Shown here in pieces: positions 38,228 through 49,399 of a stretch of 64,000 nucleotides of DNA. The translations under genes and the position numbers were made by a program. How positions within the stretch are numbered: the first letter of the stretch is position 1; each line of letters opens with the position of its first letter. Location of the stretch: assembly GCA_015698045.1 (NCBI GenBank), contig BLAL01000016.1, positions 310,001 through 374,000 on the forward strand, read 5' to 3'. The notes beneath the pieces are model-generated. The model ran no database searches, had not been told where the DNA came from, and saw only the letters and a list, made by a program, of their open reading frames with translations. Origin of the DNA: Rhizophagus clarus. Its lineage: Eukaryota; Glomeromycota; Glomeromycetes; Glomerales; Glomeraceae.

Positions 38228-40246
38228 TAGGGTTCCGCAAAAAATCTGATTTGATTAGATTTGATTCAAATCTGATCTGATCAGATCCAGATCAGATTAT
38301 AGTATTATAATCTGCAGATTGGATTTAGATTCCAAATTTGAATCTGAAGTTCAGATTCAGATTTGAAATTGTATAATCTGAATCTGTCGAATTAAATCCA
38401 GATCAGATTTGCCAGATCTGGATTGGATCATAAGATCTGTTAATCCAGGCATTTTTGTTTATAAAATTGCAAAAGAAATGCTGGAACAGATAATTCTGGC
38501 ATTTTATATATATGAAGTTGCAAAAGAAACGCTGGAACAGATGGTTCCAGCGTTTTTTACATACCAAGTTGCAAAAAACAAATATCAGAATAGGCGATTC
38601 TGCGTTTTTATTTATAAAATTCCAAAAAAAATGCCAGAACAGAACTGCGACCTATTAAACACGCTAAAATGGCGGTCTTTCACATTACTTTATAAAAAAA
38701 AAATGCTGAAATTGGCATTTTTTTTTGAATAACACCATTTATTAATGGAAAAAACATTAAATTGTTTTTTAAATAAACGATTTAGAAAAAGTGTTAAATC
38801 GTTTTATTTTATTAAATGATTTAGGAAAATCCTGTTAAAATCATTTTTTATTTATTAAAACAATTTTTAAAAGAAATGTTGAAATCATTTTTTTTATTAA
38901 AACGATTTTAAAAAAACAGTTAAAAATCATTTTTTTATTAAACAATTTTTTTAAAAAAAAGTTAAAATTATTTTTTATTAAACGATTTTTAAAAAACTGT
39001 TAAAATCGTTCTTTCATTAAAACGTTTTAAATAAAAATGTAAAATTATTTTTTTTATTAAACGATTCTAAAAAAACTGTTAAAATCGTTTTTTTGTTAAA
39101 CGATTTTAAAAAGAACTGTTAAAGTCGTTCTTTCATTAAAACGATTTTAAAAAAAACATAAAATTATTTTTTTTTTATTAAACGATTTTAAAAGAGCGTA
39201 AAATCATTTTTTTATTAAACCGATTTTTAAAAAAAAAGTAAAATCATTTTTTTTGGTAAACAATTTTAAAAAGCGTAAAATCAGTTTTTTTTTATTAAAT
39301 TGATTTAAAAAAAACGTTAAAAATCATTTTTTATTAAACAATTTTTTTTAAAAGTTAAAATTGTTTTTTATTAAACGATTTTTTTAAAAAAAAACGTTAA
39401 ACCCCGTTTTTTTACTAAAACGATTTTTTTAAATAATATAAATCATTTTTTTTATTTAAAACGATTTTAAAAAAAACGTAAAATCGGTTTTTTTTATTAA
39501 ATGATTTTAAAAAACTGTTAAAATCATTCTTTCATTAAAACGATTTAAATAAAAATGTAAATCATTTTTTTATTAAGTGATTTTAAAAAAGCGTAAAATC
39601 ATTTTTTTATTAAAATGATTTTGAAAAAGAACTGTTAAAGTCGTTCTTTCATTAAAACGATTTTAAAAAAAAATGTAAAATCATTTTTTTTTTATTAAAC
39701 AATTTTAAAAAAGCGTAAAATCATTTTTTTATTAAAACAATTTTAAAAAAAATCGTTAAAAATTGTTTTTTTATTAAAACGATTTAAAAAAAACTGTTAA
39801 AAATCATTTTTTATTAAAATGATTTTAAAAATACCGTTAAAAATCATTTTTTATTAAAATGATTTTAAAAATACCGTTAAAAATCATTTTTTTATTAAAA
39901 CAATTTTTAAAAAATACGTTAAAAATCGTTCTTTCATTAAACCGATTTTTAAAAAAAAACGTAGAATCATTTTTTTATTAACTGTTAACGATTTTAAAAA
40001 AGCGTAAAATCATTTTTTTTTATTGTTATCTAAATCTGAATTTGGTCAGATTCAGATCAGATTTGGGTCAGATTCAGATCAAACTCAAATCGGATCCAGA
40101 TTTTAAATTTAGGTCCGCAGATCAGATTCAGATTTCAAATATATATCCGAATTACAGATCTGGATTTAAAATTGATAGATCTGGATCTGTCAGATCAGAT
40201 TTAAATCTGGTAAAATCCGATCCGATCTGATCCATGCGGAACCCTA
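38228..40246. mobile_element. Nested hAT-like element in A, 2,019 bp
   Basis: The termini are TAGGGTTCCGCA and its inverse TGCGGAACCCTA. They are flanked by perfect 8-base duplications CTTGTGAG at 38220-38227 and 40247-40254, the size made by hAT transposases. Subterminal regions are dense in (T)CAGATT/AATCTGA motifs in both orientations (38250-38430 and 40030-40235), as expected for transposase-binding sites. The middle is a long tandem array (38740-40025). There is no transposase frame. Confidence 0.85.
38740..40025. repeat. Long tandem array of about 40-base AACGATTTT...AAAATC units
   Basis: About thirty units alternate T runs with AAACGATTTTAAAAAA and GTTAAAATCATTTTTT. Each unit is a near palindrome (ACGATTTT and AAAATCGT arms), so neighbouring units can pair. 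There are no coding features, and single-base length variation in the homopolymers is heavy. Confidence 0.85.
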
Positions 40247-40962
40247 CTTGTGAGCCACCAAGCCAATTTAATCATGGCTTGGCTTGGCTCAGCTTGAAAA
40301 GCTCGAGCCAGCTTACAAGCTAGCTCAGCTCATGCGGAGCTTTAATCTCAATTTGTGAGATGTCAAAGCAATAATCAATAAAGGTTTATGTATACTCACA
40401 GAATCATGCTGTAAATTAGAATATCTAAATATTTCTTACTGCAGGAATATTACTGATAAATCTTTATTTAAAATCGCAAAAATTATTATGATATACAAGA
40501 GTTCTATTTTGCTGAAGCACGTTAGATCACAGATAAATCTATAAGTTGCATCTTAAACATGACCCAAATTTATGAAAACTTGATATTGCATTTAGTCGTA
40601 GAGATGTCAAAAATGCTAGTACTTTAATGGAAAGATGCTTTAATATAGAGTATTTTGACTTTAGTGGGTTATGGCTTTACAGAATGATGCATTGATTATG
40701 GCCATTATCAAAAGATTTCTGAATTTAAGATATTTAGAAATTAGTGGTAATGATATTGGTGATGAAGTTACTGAAACACTGACCCATACTTGTCATAAAT
40801 TAAAATATCTCAATCTGGATTACTGTGATTTTATTAGTGAACTATCAATTTGTAATGTTATACGTAAAGCTCTGCATGAGCTGAGCCAGCTTGCAAGCTG
40901 GCTCAAGCTTTTCAAACTGAGCCAAGTCAAGCTATAATTAAATTGGCTTGGTGGCTCACAAG

Positions 40963-41988
40963 TAAAGTTACCAGCCGAAATGGTAAAGGTTAATGCCAAA
41001 ATATCAAAATTAAAATCTGTCGAAATGCCAAAATGCCAAAATAATTTCGACATGTAGAAATTATTGAAATGTCGAAATAGTCAGAATTGTCAAAATAATT
41101 TTGACATGTCAAATTGACGAAATTGTCAAAATGTACAAACTGTACGAAATTAATTTTGACATGTCAAAATTTTTAGAATTGTCGAATTGATGAAATTTGG
41201 ACAAATTGTCCAAACCTATAAAAAGTGACCAAACCTGATAAAAAAGTGGACAAAATTGTCCAAAAAAAAAGTAAAAAAAAAATAGACAAATCGCTAAAAA
41301 ATTATAAAAGTACGAAATTTGGACAAAATTGTCCAAACCTGTAAAAAGTGACCAAACCCAATAAAAAAGTGGATAAAATTGTCCAAACCTGATAAAAAAG
41401 TGGACAAAATTATCTAAAAGGAAAAAGTGAACAAAGTTGTCCAAAAACGAAGAAATCTTATACCTTATTGATGAATGTAAAACTTGATGACAACTCTTGT
41501 AAGTCAATATACGTACGATCTTCATTCTTCTTAAATATTATTCTCACTTTATCTTATTCGAAAACACACGAATCAATTTTTTTATTTGTTACTGTCCAAA
41601 TATATGAAAGCGCTATTGAAACTGAATTTTTAACATCGTCAGGTAAAAAAGCTTTTTTTCCACGAATCTTTGAATTGAGAATAGCGGAAGGTGTTTTTGA
41701 CATATTCAAACAAAGAAATACTTGATAATATTTTGTGTGAAATTAAGAAGAAAAATATTTTTTTTTGATTTTATGACGTGTTTATTTATATTCAATTTTG
41801 CCAGCCATATCATTACATCACAAAAAAATGATGATCTGCAGCCAATCATTATTTCGACAATTTCGCCAATTTCAATTTGATGAATTTATTTCAGCTTTTT
41901 ACCATTTTGATTTGCATTGACGAATTATTTATTTTTTTTTTGATATTTTCAACATGACAAAATTCTTTATTTACGACATGCATCTTTA
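40963..41988. mobile_element. Nested 1,026-bp insertion in B
   Basis: Flanked by perfect 8-base duplications CTCACAAG at 40955-40962 and 41989-41996. The ends share only a short inverted TAAAG. The left half is built from GTCGAAAT, TTGACATGTCAAA and TTGGACAAATTGTCC motifs, many of them palindromic, and from a repeat of CCTGATAAAAAAGTGGACAAAAT. There is no transposase. Frames at 41109-41525 and 41468-41725 follow the repeats and are not supported as genes. CTCACAAG is the reverse complement of CTTGTGAG used by the nested element in A. Confidence 0.75.
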
Positions 41989-42228
41989 CTCACAAGCCAG
42001 CTTGAAAAAGGTTGAGTCAGGTATTGGGCTTGGCTTAATAAACTCAAGCTGGCAGTGGACTTGGCTTGAAAAGCTCAAGCCGGCTCATAAGTCAGATCAA
42101 GCTCGGCAATTTTTTACCATTAATACTATAACGAATTATTTGGTATAAAGGTAGGGTCATGTGACTTGCCGATCTAATCAGATAATCTGAATATCCGATC
42201 TTTTTTTTAATCATTTATCAGTTTATTT

Positions 42229-43197
42229 TTGTAGTGTTATCGGAGAAAAGTATGACCGGACTTTTGAAATTAAGGTAAGGGAGGGGTTAGGAGAGGTGTT
42301 TTGTTGTTTTTTTTAATTAATTAAGTATTAACTTTTTTTTTACTTTTGTAGTGTTGCCAGACGAAAAGCACGATCAAACTTTTGGAATTAAGGTAAGGAA
42401 GAGTGGGGAAAGTGTTTTTTGGTATTTTTTTTAACTAATTAATTGTTTTTTTTTATTTTTTGTAGTGTTGCCAGATGAAAAGCATGACTGAACTTTTGGA
42501 ATTAAGGTAAGAGAGGGTTGGAGGAAGTGTTTCGTTATTTTTTTTTTAATTAATTAAGTATTAACTTTTGTTTTACTTTTTGTAGTGTTACCAGACAAAA
42601 AACATGACTGAACTTTTGGAATTAAGGTAAGAGAGGGTGGTGAAGTGTTTTTCAGTATTTTTTTTAACTAATCAATTAATTATTTTTTTTTTATTTTTTG
42701 TAGTGTTGCCAGACGAAAGGTACGATCAGACTTTTGGAATTAAAGTAAGGGAGGGTGGGGAAAGTGTTTTTCAGTATTTTTTTTTAACTAATTAATTGTT
42801 TTTTTTATTTTTTGTAGTGTTGCTGGACGAAAAGCATGACCGGACTTTTGGAATTAAGGTAAGGGAGGGTTGGGGGAGGTGTTTCATTGTTTTTTTTTTA
42901 ATTAATTAAGTATTAACTTTTGTTTTACTTTTTGTAATGTTGCCGGATGAAAAGCATGACTGGACTTTTGGAATTAAGGTAAGGGAGGGTGGGAAGTGTT
43001 TTTCGATGTTTTTTTAACTAATTAATTAATTATTTTTTTATTTTTTATAGTGTTGCCAGACGAAAGGCACGACCAGACTTTTGGAATTAAGGTGAGGGAA
43101 GTGTTTTTTGGTATTTTTTTTAACTTATTAATTATTTTTTTTTATTTTTTGTAGTGTTGCCAGGCGAAAAACACGACTGGACTTTTGGAATTAAGGT
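42229..43197 (+). repeat. Array of nine splice-like micro-exon modules (right arm)
   Basis: Nine units at about 105-125 base spacing. The clearest, at 42349-42397, reads TAG, then a 41-base core at 42352-42392 (TGTTGCCAGACGAAAAGCAC start, CTTTTGGAATTAAG end), then GTAAGG. Upstream of each core is a T tract preceded by TTAACTAATTAA or TTAATTAATTAAG. At least six of the nine keep both AG and GT. Joined cores do not stay open, because a TGA appears in the second phase. Confidence 0.85.
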
Positions 43198-43947
43198 ATT
43201 AAAAACCAAAAAAAAATAATAAAAATAAATAAATTTGGTATAAAATACCAAAAAAAGTAAAAAAATAAAAAAAATAAAATAAATTTTGGTAAATACTGAA
43301 TAATTTAATTTACCGAAATTAGTATTTTTTAAAAATAAATCTACATATATTTATTATAAACTCTACGCAAATCTGTATGTAAGTTATATTAGTATTATTT
43401 GGGGTCCTGCCAGAACTATTTGTTCTGGCATTTTTCTTGCAAACTTATATATAAAAAACGTCAGAACCATTTGTTCTGGCGTTTTTTTTTTGAATAAAAA
43501 TATCGAGACCATTATTTTGGCATTTTTTTGCAATTTTATATATAAAAAACTCTGGAACTAATAGTTCTGGCTTTTTTTGCTATTTTATATAAGTTTCGGC
43601 AACTTGATATATAAAAAAATGCTAAAACTATTAGTTCCAGTGTTTTTTTTGTAACTTTACATATAAAAATGCCTAGTTTTGGCTTTTTTTTTTGATAATA
43701 AAGCTTGAGCCAGCTTGAGCCAGCTCAAGCTCAACTTACCTTGAGCCAGAATTTTTCATGGCTCAGCTTAGCTTGAATGAGTTAAGCCAAGATTTTTTGT
43801 GGCTTGACTTATTTTGGCTCAAGCCAGAATTTTTTTTTTCAAGCCAAGTCAAGCCAGACTGTAGCTTGACTTGAGCTGGCTCATGCGAAGCTTTAGTTAT
43901 ACGTTCCTGTTTAAAGCTTTAACATCTCAACCTTAGTTGCTGTAATA

Positions 43948-44145
43948 CAGTCATACCTCCATAAATGCACGCCCATTAGGACCATAGTAAAAAAATAGAA
44001 GAATATGCACTTAAAGAGGAAATGCATTTATAGAGGGTAAAATATTAAGAGTTCTTATAAGTTGGAACTAAAGCTTACCATGCACTTAGAGAGAATTTAC
44101 ATATTGCGTGCACTTATAGAAGGTGCACTTATGGAGGTGTGACTG
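43948..44145. mobile_element. pogo/Tigger-like MITE, 198 bp
   Basis: The termini are CAGTCATACCTCCATAAATG and its near-perfect inverse ending TGGAGGTGTGACTG, flanked by TA on both sides, the duplication used by Tc1/mariner and pogo transposases. Internal GTGCACTTA/TGCACTTATAG motifs are repeated. It is inserted within the LRR pseudogene after element B. Confidence 0.88.
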
Positions 44146-44304
44146 TATTACCAGTACGACTATTAAAGAAATTTTTTGCTCATATCTTAATTTAAAATTT
44201 CTAGGTTTGGATGGTTGTAAAAATATTAGCAAAAAAGCTATGCATCAGCTAAATCCAAATATTCATATCAAATTTGATGAAGATTACTGTTCTGATTCAG
44301 TCTG

Positions 44305-44753
44305 AAACTGAATCAGAATCTAACTAGTCTGGAGTGGTGATCTTCAGCTTGGAAGATTTTTTGCTGAGCTACTGATTGTGCAATAGAAAAATAGTGGATC
44401 GTTAGACAGGTTATGTGACATATTAATTCCTGCATATCAAAAAGAAATTATATATACTAACCAATACCTCTATTTTTTCCTAAACAAACATGAGAAAATG
44501 TGAAAGAAAGTATACATACAATACAAGACCTACTGTAAAAGTAAATATTAACGTCAAAAGCATATGTTATAAAAGACTGAGAACTTCACAATTTTAAGAT
44601 CACCAGGTGTAAAACCAATTATGTGTCTTTCTGGTAGATCTACATGTGAAAAGGTATGAGGATTCTGTTTACATGTGCTTCCATGAAACTCTTGGCATCA
44701 TATGACAATGATAATCATTCTTCTTATCTCCTTAACTCCTCCTAGCAAGATAT
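44305..44753. other. Sequence between the LRR pseudogene and the large transposon
   Basis: Probably the old 3' part of the LRR gene. No frame, repeat or RNA gene supported. Confidence 0.4.
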
Positions 44754-45389
44754 GGGGTCTTTGCAATAGAAAGGGCAGAAACTATCCCAGAAACGAAAAA
44801 TAAGTTTTTGTCAGATTTGGGTAGATTTTGATATGGGCTACATTTTTCAATTATAAATGAAAGTCAGTTTACATAATAAAAAATCGAGATAATCAAAATA
44901 ATTGCGAATGTTATACCAAAATGATCTATATCTAAAAATAGTTACAAGTTACACTAAACTAAAATTAGTAGTACAGGAATACAAACTTTTTTGCAATAGA
45001 AAAGGCGGTAGTTCTTATCTAATCACATTGCATTTTTTTTACTAATGTTAAACGAACTGTTAAATTTTTTAGGTTAAACTGTTTAAATCAAACGGTGTTT
45101 TAAACCCTTTTTTATTTATCATTTTTCTCTTTAATAAACAGTTTTTTAAATCGTTACCTTTTATTTATTTTTTGTCTGAAGCAAAGCAGGAAAATCTTTT
45201 TTCTTTACTGACGTCCTGAACTCCTGGCTGTTCAGGCCTTCGTTATAAGCAAGTTTGTTAACGCTATAATGAATCATTCGGTATAGTATAACAAATTTTT
45301 CAGTATAGTCATACGACTTGCTGATCTGTGATCATGTAACTTTGAATATATATAAAAAATGTTTTTTTTTATTAATGTTCTTTTTCTTT

Positions 45390-46010
45390 TTGTAGGAACG
45401 GACTTTTCAGAACGTTCCTGGAGGTAAATGGGGTAAAGGGAAGGGTTTTTTTTTATATTTTTAATACATAAGAACGTGTATTAATGTTCTTTTTTATTTT
45501 TTTTTATAGGAACAGACTTTTCAGAACCTTCCTGAAGGTATATGGGGTAGAGAGAAGGATTTTTTTTATTTTTAATATATAAGAACGTTTATTGACATTT
45601 TTTTTATTCTTTTTTGTAGGAACGGACTTTTTGGAACCTTCCTGGAGGTAAATGGGGTAGAGGGGAGGGTTTTTTTATATTTTTAATACATAAGAATGTT
45701 TATTAATGTTCTTTTTTGTTTTTTTTTGTAGAAACGGACTATTCAGAACGTTCCTGGAGGTATATGGGGTAGAGAGGAGGATTTTTTTTATTTTTAATAC
45801 ATAAGAACGTTTATTGACATTCTTTTTTATTTTTTTTGTAAGAACAGACTTTTCAGAACGTCCTTGAAGGTAAATGGGGTAGAGGGAAGGGTTTTTTTTA
45901 TATTTTTAATACATAAGACCGTTTATTAACATACTTTTTTATTCTTTTTTGTAGGAACAGACCATTTGGCCATGGCTTCTAGGCGATTTCAAAGGTGGGT
46001 AGGGTAGTGT
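45390..46010 (+). repeat. Array of six splice-like modules (left subterminal)
   Basis: Six units of about 110-117 bases. The first has TTTTTGTAG ending at 45395, a 28-base core at 45396-45423 (GAACGGACTTTTCAGAACGT then TCCTGGAG), then GTAAATGGGG. Other units keep the pattern with small changes (one acceptor is TAAG, one is TATAG). The last has a longer core ending TTTCAAAG|GTGGGT. Intervals contain AAGAACG(T)TTATTAA(T/C) and a long T tract. Confidence 0.8.
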
Positions 46011-46322
46011 TTGGTAATTTAGTATGTGGAAGATTTAAATTTTTTATTGAAATGGTATTAACCATTCTTTTTCTTTTTTTTTAGGATATAGGCCTGTATT
46101 AAGGATAAATGAAAGGATGAATATATTTAATTTCTTTTAGAATAGACAATGTAAGATTCATATCACTTTATATTTAAATTTAAATAGGTTGTGAAGATTT
46201 TTTTTTATTCTTAAAAAATTATCTATTTAATTGGATTTTAGCTTTTCAACATTTGGTAATGAACAATATTCGTCTTACTTTTGAGGGTCTCCAATATGTT
46301 GACGTACTTGTTTATATAAGTA

Positions 46323-48582
46323 CTATTGCCTTTTGGCAGATAATTTTTCAGGAAAAATTTCTCGTGAAAATCCCATAATGTCATTATCTTTTTTAATATC
46401 TATAATTTGTGTATTCCCATCAACTTTTTCTTTAATTTCTACTTTACCTACATTATTTATATGAAAAGTAAAATGATGATATTTTAAAATATTAGGAATT
46501 GTTTTGAAAAATTTTAATAAATATTCTGTCCAATTATAAAAATGCACTACACAATCTCCATTTTTGTTAAAAATTGTTTGTGCTTGGTTATAACCTCCTA
46601 ATGTTGAATTTTCTACTACATTTACCAAATCATCAAGATTATCAACATCAGATTTTCGTAACCTTAATTTGAAAAGACCAAAAAATCTGTTAGGACTGAA
46701 CTTAGTATGGCCTGCTACCATAAATGAGTAAGTAATTTTGGTATGCAGCCCACATGCAACTCTTCATGCTAAGTACATAATCATTGCATTATTTTTATTT
46801 TGTCCAGCGCAATTGTCTGTATGAATAACTAATTCAGTTTCATCCATTTCATAAAGAGTAAAATAATTATGAACAAGTGATATAACTGCATTGGCTCCTT
46901 TTCCGATACTTTCTTCTTCTTTTATTAAATAATTTCTCTAAAATAAAAGTATAAATAAATAAAGCAATATAAATAATATTAAAAATTATAGTAATTATAA
47001 ATATTTACTTGAATTGAAAATGCATCTTCACAAATTCCAAAGACTTGAATATTATAAAGAGATTAAAAATAGATACTTCTCTTTTATAAAAAAAAAAATA
47101 TCACTTTAATATATTAAATAATAAATATCTATATTTATAAGTTAATTAAAAAATTATACTTCTTGTTGAGATGAGAATGGAATTTTTACTTGTTCAGCAT
47201 AGTCCCATGAAATATGATTTTCAAAATTAAAGGAATTTGAATTATTAGGACGTAAATATTCTGGAAAGTTAGGTTATTGTTTTAAAAATATTTTTGATGC
47301 TTGTATACAATTTCTAAATAAAATTAAAATTTTCATTTAATAATTATTTACATACTATAAAAATATTATTTCAAAGATATACTTATAATATTCTCTTTCT
47401 TTTTGTGCCCAAAGAAAATGATTATTCCATTCTGCTACTTGTATTTCACTATTTTATTCATGTTGTAATTTGAACTGATATTCTTTACATTTAAAACATA
47501 GATCACTTCGAGGTGAAAGAAATTTGATTTCTGGAATATATTTATTCCAAATACGCCAGAATGTGATTAAATGTATTATTTTTTGATCTAAATCTTCTAT
47601 AGTTGATGTATACAACCGATATAATGAGGAGTAGCTTTCACTTGCTGGAAAAAAAGTTACTAACAAGGTATCTCTTTGAAAATGTTGTCCTTTATTAATT
47701 ATAATAATTAATTTACATTAGCCTATAACATTATAAAATTTTATAAATTGAAAATTAAATTATTATAAAAAAAATATCAGGGGAAGGTAAGCCATGAATG
47801 TTTGCATAATTTACTATAAATGTTAATATTTCTAAAATTTTTTCAAATGACAGAGAAGAATTACTAAGTCTTCCAGTTAATTTATGAACTCTTGGGCTAA
47901 TTCCTTGTTGTGAATAATGATTTCAAATATTTCTCCAATATTTTTCTCCAATTCCATATATTGTTAAAAATGCTGTACTATATATTTGCATCCTCTCAAA
48001 TACATAATTATTATCAAGCCGTTGACGTTTTTTACTTATTGTTATCATTTCATTTTGGGCAGTTGCAGATAATACTCCTAATATAAACATATCTTTTTGA
48101 CTATTATTAAAGGTTTGAAAATTCTGGTAATTTTTTAAAGTATTCTCATGAGCAACTTTATTTTGAAGGCATTTTTCTTTACAACATATTACTGTTTGTA
48201 ATTTTTTGGTTTGTGCCTCCTCATCTTTTTGATTTATTTTTATATTAGCTAAACTATCTTCATCTTGATTAGTAGAATCTTTGATTTTCTTTTTTGAATA
48301 AATTTGTTTAAATTTATTTATTTGATCATCATTTAAAGTAGGTTCATTAATAGGTTCATTTAAAGCAGCTTCTAATTCAATTGAAATAGGCTCAATTACA
48401 AGTTCAACCAATAAAGATTCTCCTTCATAAGGTATTACTGTACTATTTGACTCATTTGATTGATAAATAAATTGTAACTCCTGTATTTGATCTTGAATAT
48501 TTGATAGTTTAGAGTGAGTTTCTGCAAAAATACTATCAAATAAATGATGATTTTCGTTTAACGTGAAGGTAATTGAAGTCAT
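46323..48582 (-). pseudogene. DDE/RNase H-like transposase (DUF7869-type), decayed
   Basis: Reading from 48582 down, the N-terminal segment carries CCKEKCLQ and the FILGVLSAT and GIGEKYWRNI motifs. Then SFEKILEILTFIVNYA appears, followed by ITFWRIWNKYIPEIKF and SPRSDLCFKCKEYQ (47454-47666), then ENHISWDYAEQVKIPFSSQQ. The catalytic-looking stretch follows (GKGANAVISLVHNYF, HTDNCAGQNKNNAMIMYLA, SFMVAGHTKFSPNRFFGLFK). The Asp in HTDN and the His/Lys residues of GHTKF are conserved in the widespread family with these motifs. It is interrupted by at least three in-frame stops (for example TGA in place of Trp after MYLA) and introns of uncertain borders. The family name is from memory and should be checked. 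Confidence 0.72.
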
Positions 48583-49399
48583 TAGGAATTTAAAACAATA
48601 AGCTAAAAAAATACTTTATTTTTTTAATAACAAAAAATCATTTCAAAAAAGAACCACCAGATTTAAATAATTACTGCCAATCATAAATGCCAAGCATTTA
48701 ATAAAATAACGATTTTCAAAATATTCTGAATCTTAAAAAAATTCATACGGAAGATACTAAATGGAATATTATTTAAAAAAAATCTACACAGAATGCACTT
48801 ATAAGAATAAATTTAAATATTAGCATTTCTAATTTATGTAAATTATTTTTAAATCTTAAAAAAAATCTACATCATGAAAGGTACTTGTGATATACCTCTC
48901 AATTACTACCTAGCCAAAAAATACAATCACCAATTTTTAAATGTAACAAATAGCTAGAGCTTTTAATGGTAAACCAATCAGTTTTAGTATCAGAATAAAT
49001 TTACTGATCAATAATCGGATAATCTTTTTTTGAGAATGGCAAGTCCGCATATATCGACTTGATTTTTGAGCTGATTACACTCCAGACTAATTGGAAAATG
49101 GTTTTTTTAAACTGTTAAAAAATTTTTTTTTGGTAGCTTCAGAATTAAATGCACCTTTTTTTTGATATACATTGTATTTTTACGGGTATAATAGTTAGTC
49201 GAATGTCAAAATAGTTTAGGCAATCAGACTTATCAGATATCAGCTAATTTTTTTTATCATTATTTTGGTTCATTTCTAAAGGAAAAAAAATTTTTTTTTT
49301 TTTGCATTTATAGGGTACTGAACAAATATTATGAACTAAACCTTAGAATTGAAGTAAAATAGAAGAAGGTTTTACATATTTTTCTTTAAGAAATGTTAC

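Larger units (their letters stand above)
36665..40344. mobile_element. hAT-like element A, hosting a nested insertion
   Basis: The termini are a perfect 17-base inverted repeat, TAAAGCTCCGCATGAGC. The long end (36665-38219) has GCTTGAGCC/GGCTCAAGC repeats, hairpin units built on TGCCAGAAC...TGGCA, and an array of splice-like modules. The short end (40255-40344) has the same GCTTGAGCC motif. A second element is inserted between them at 38228. The flanks (TTATCCAG and ATCTCAAT) do not match, so a rearrangement may have removed the target duplication. It has no coding capacity. It is inverted relative to element B. Confidence 0.75.
40865..43895. mobile_element. hAT-like element B, 3,031 bp, inserted in the LRR gene
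   Basis: The ends are TAAAGCTCTGCATGAGC and GCTCATGCGAAGCTTTA (15 of 17 inverted match). They are flanked by perfect 8-base duplications GTTATACG at 40857-40864 and 43896-43903. The short end (40865-40954) and long end (41997-43895) are the inverse of those in element A, so A and B are two copies in opposite orientation. The long end carries nine splice-like modules and TGCCAGAAC...TTCTGGCA hairpins. There is no transposase frame. A different element is nested at 40963. Confidence 0.85.
40345..44304 (+). pseudogene. F-box/LRR-type gene broken by transposons
   Basis: Leucine-rich-repeat coding pieces are seen before and after element B. The first lies near 40410-40480 (LEYLNISYCRNITDKSL). The second, at 40671-40856, gives LRYLEISGNDIGDE, KLKYLNLDYCDFIS and ICNVIR. 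After 43903 it resumes (VIRSCLKL, HLNLSCC) and, beyond a small MITE, ends at 44151-44304 with [17 protein letters not shown] and a terminal Asp/Glu-rich tail. The repeat style is that of SKP1/F-box/LRR proteins common in mycorrhizal fungi. Insertion of element B (8-bp duplication), the MITE, and internal stops make it a pseudogene. Removing the insertions restores LRR order. Confidence 0.75.

Noticed and set aside
40042-40230. 62-codon frame in the nested element
   Set aside because: It is the translation of the CAGATT-type subterminal repeats.
41109-41525. 138-codon minus frame in the 1 kb nested element
   Set aside because: Its Phe/Leu-rich sequence mirrors the TTGGACAAATTGTCC repeats and has no domain.
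37290-43197. CRISPR-like array
   Set aside because: Repeats are imperfect, spacers are also repeated, the organism is eukaryotic, and no Cas genes are present.
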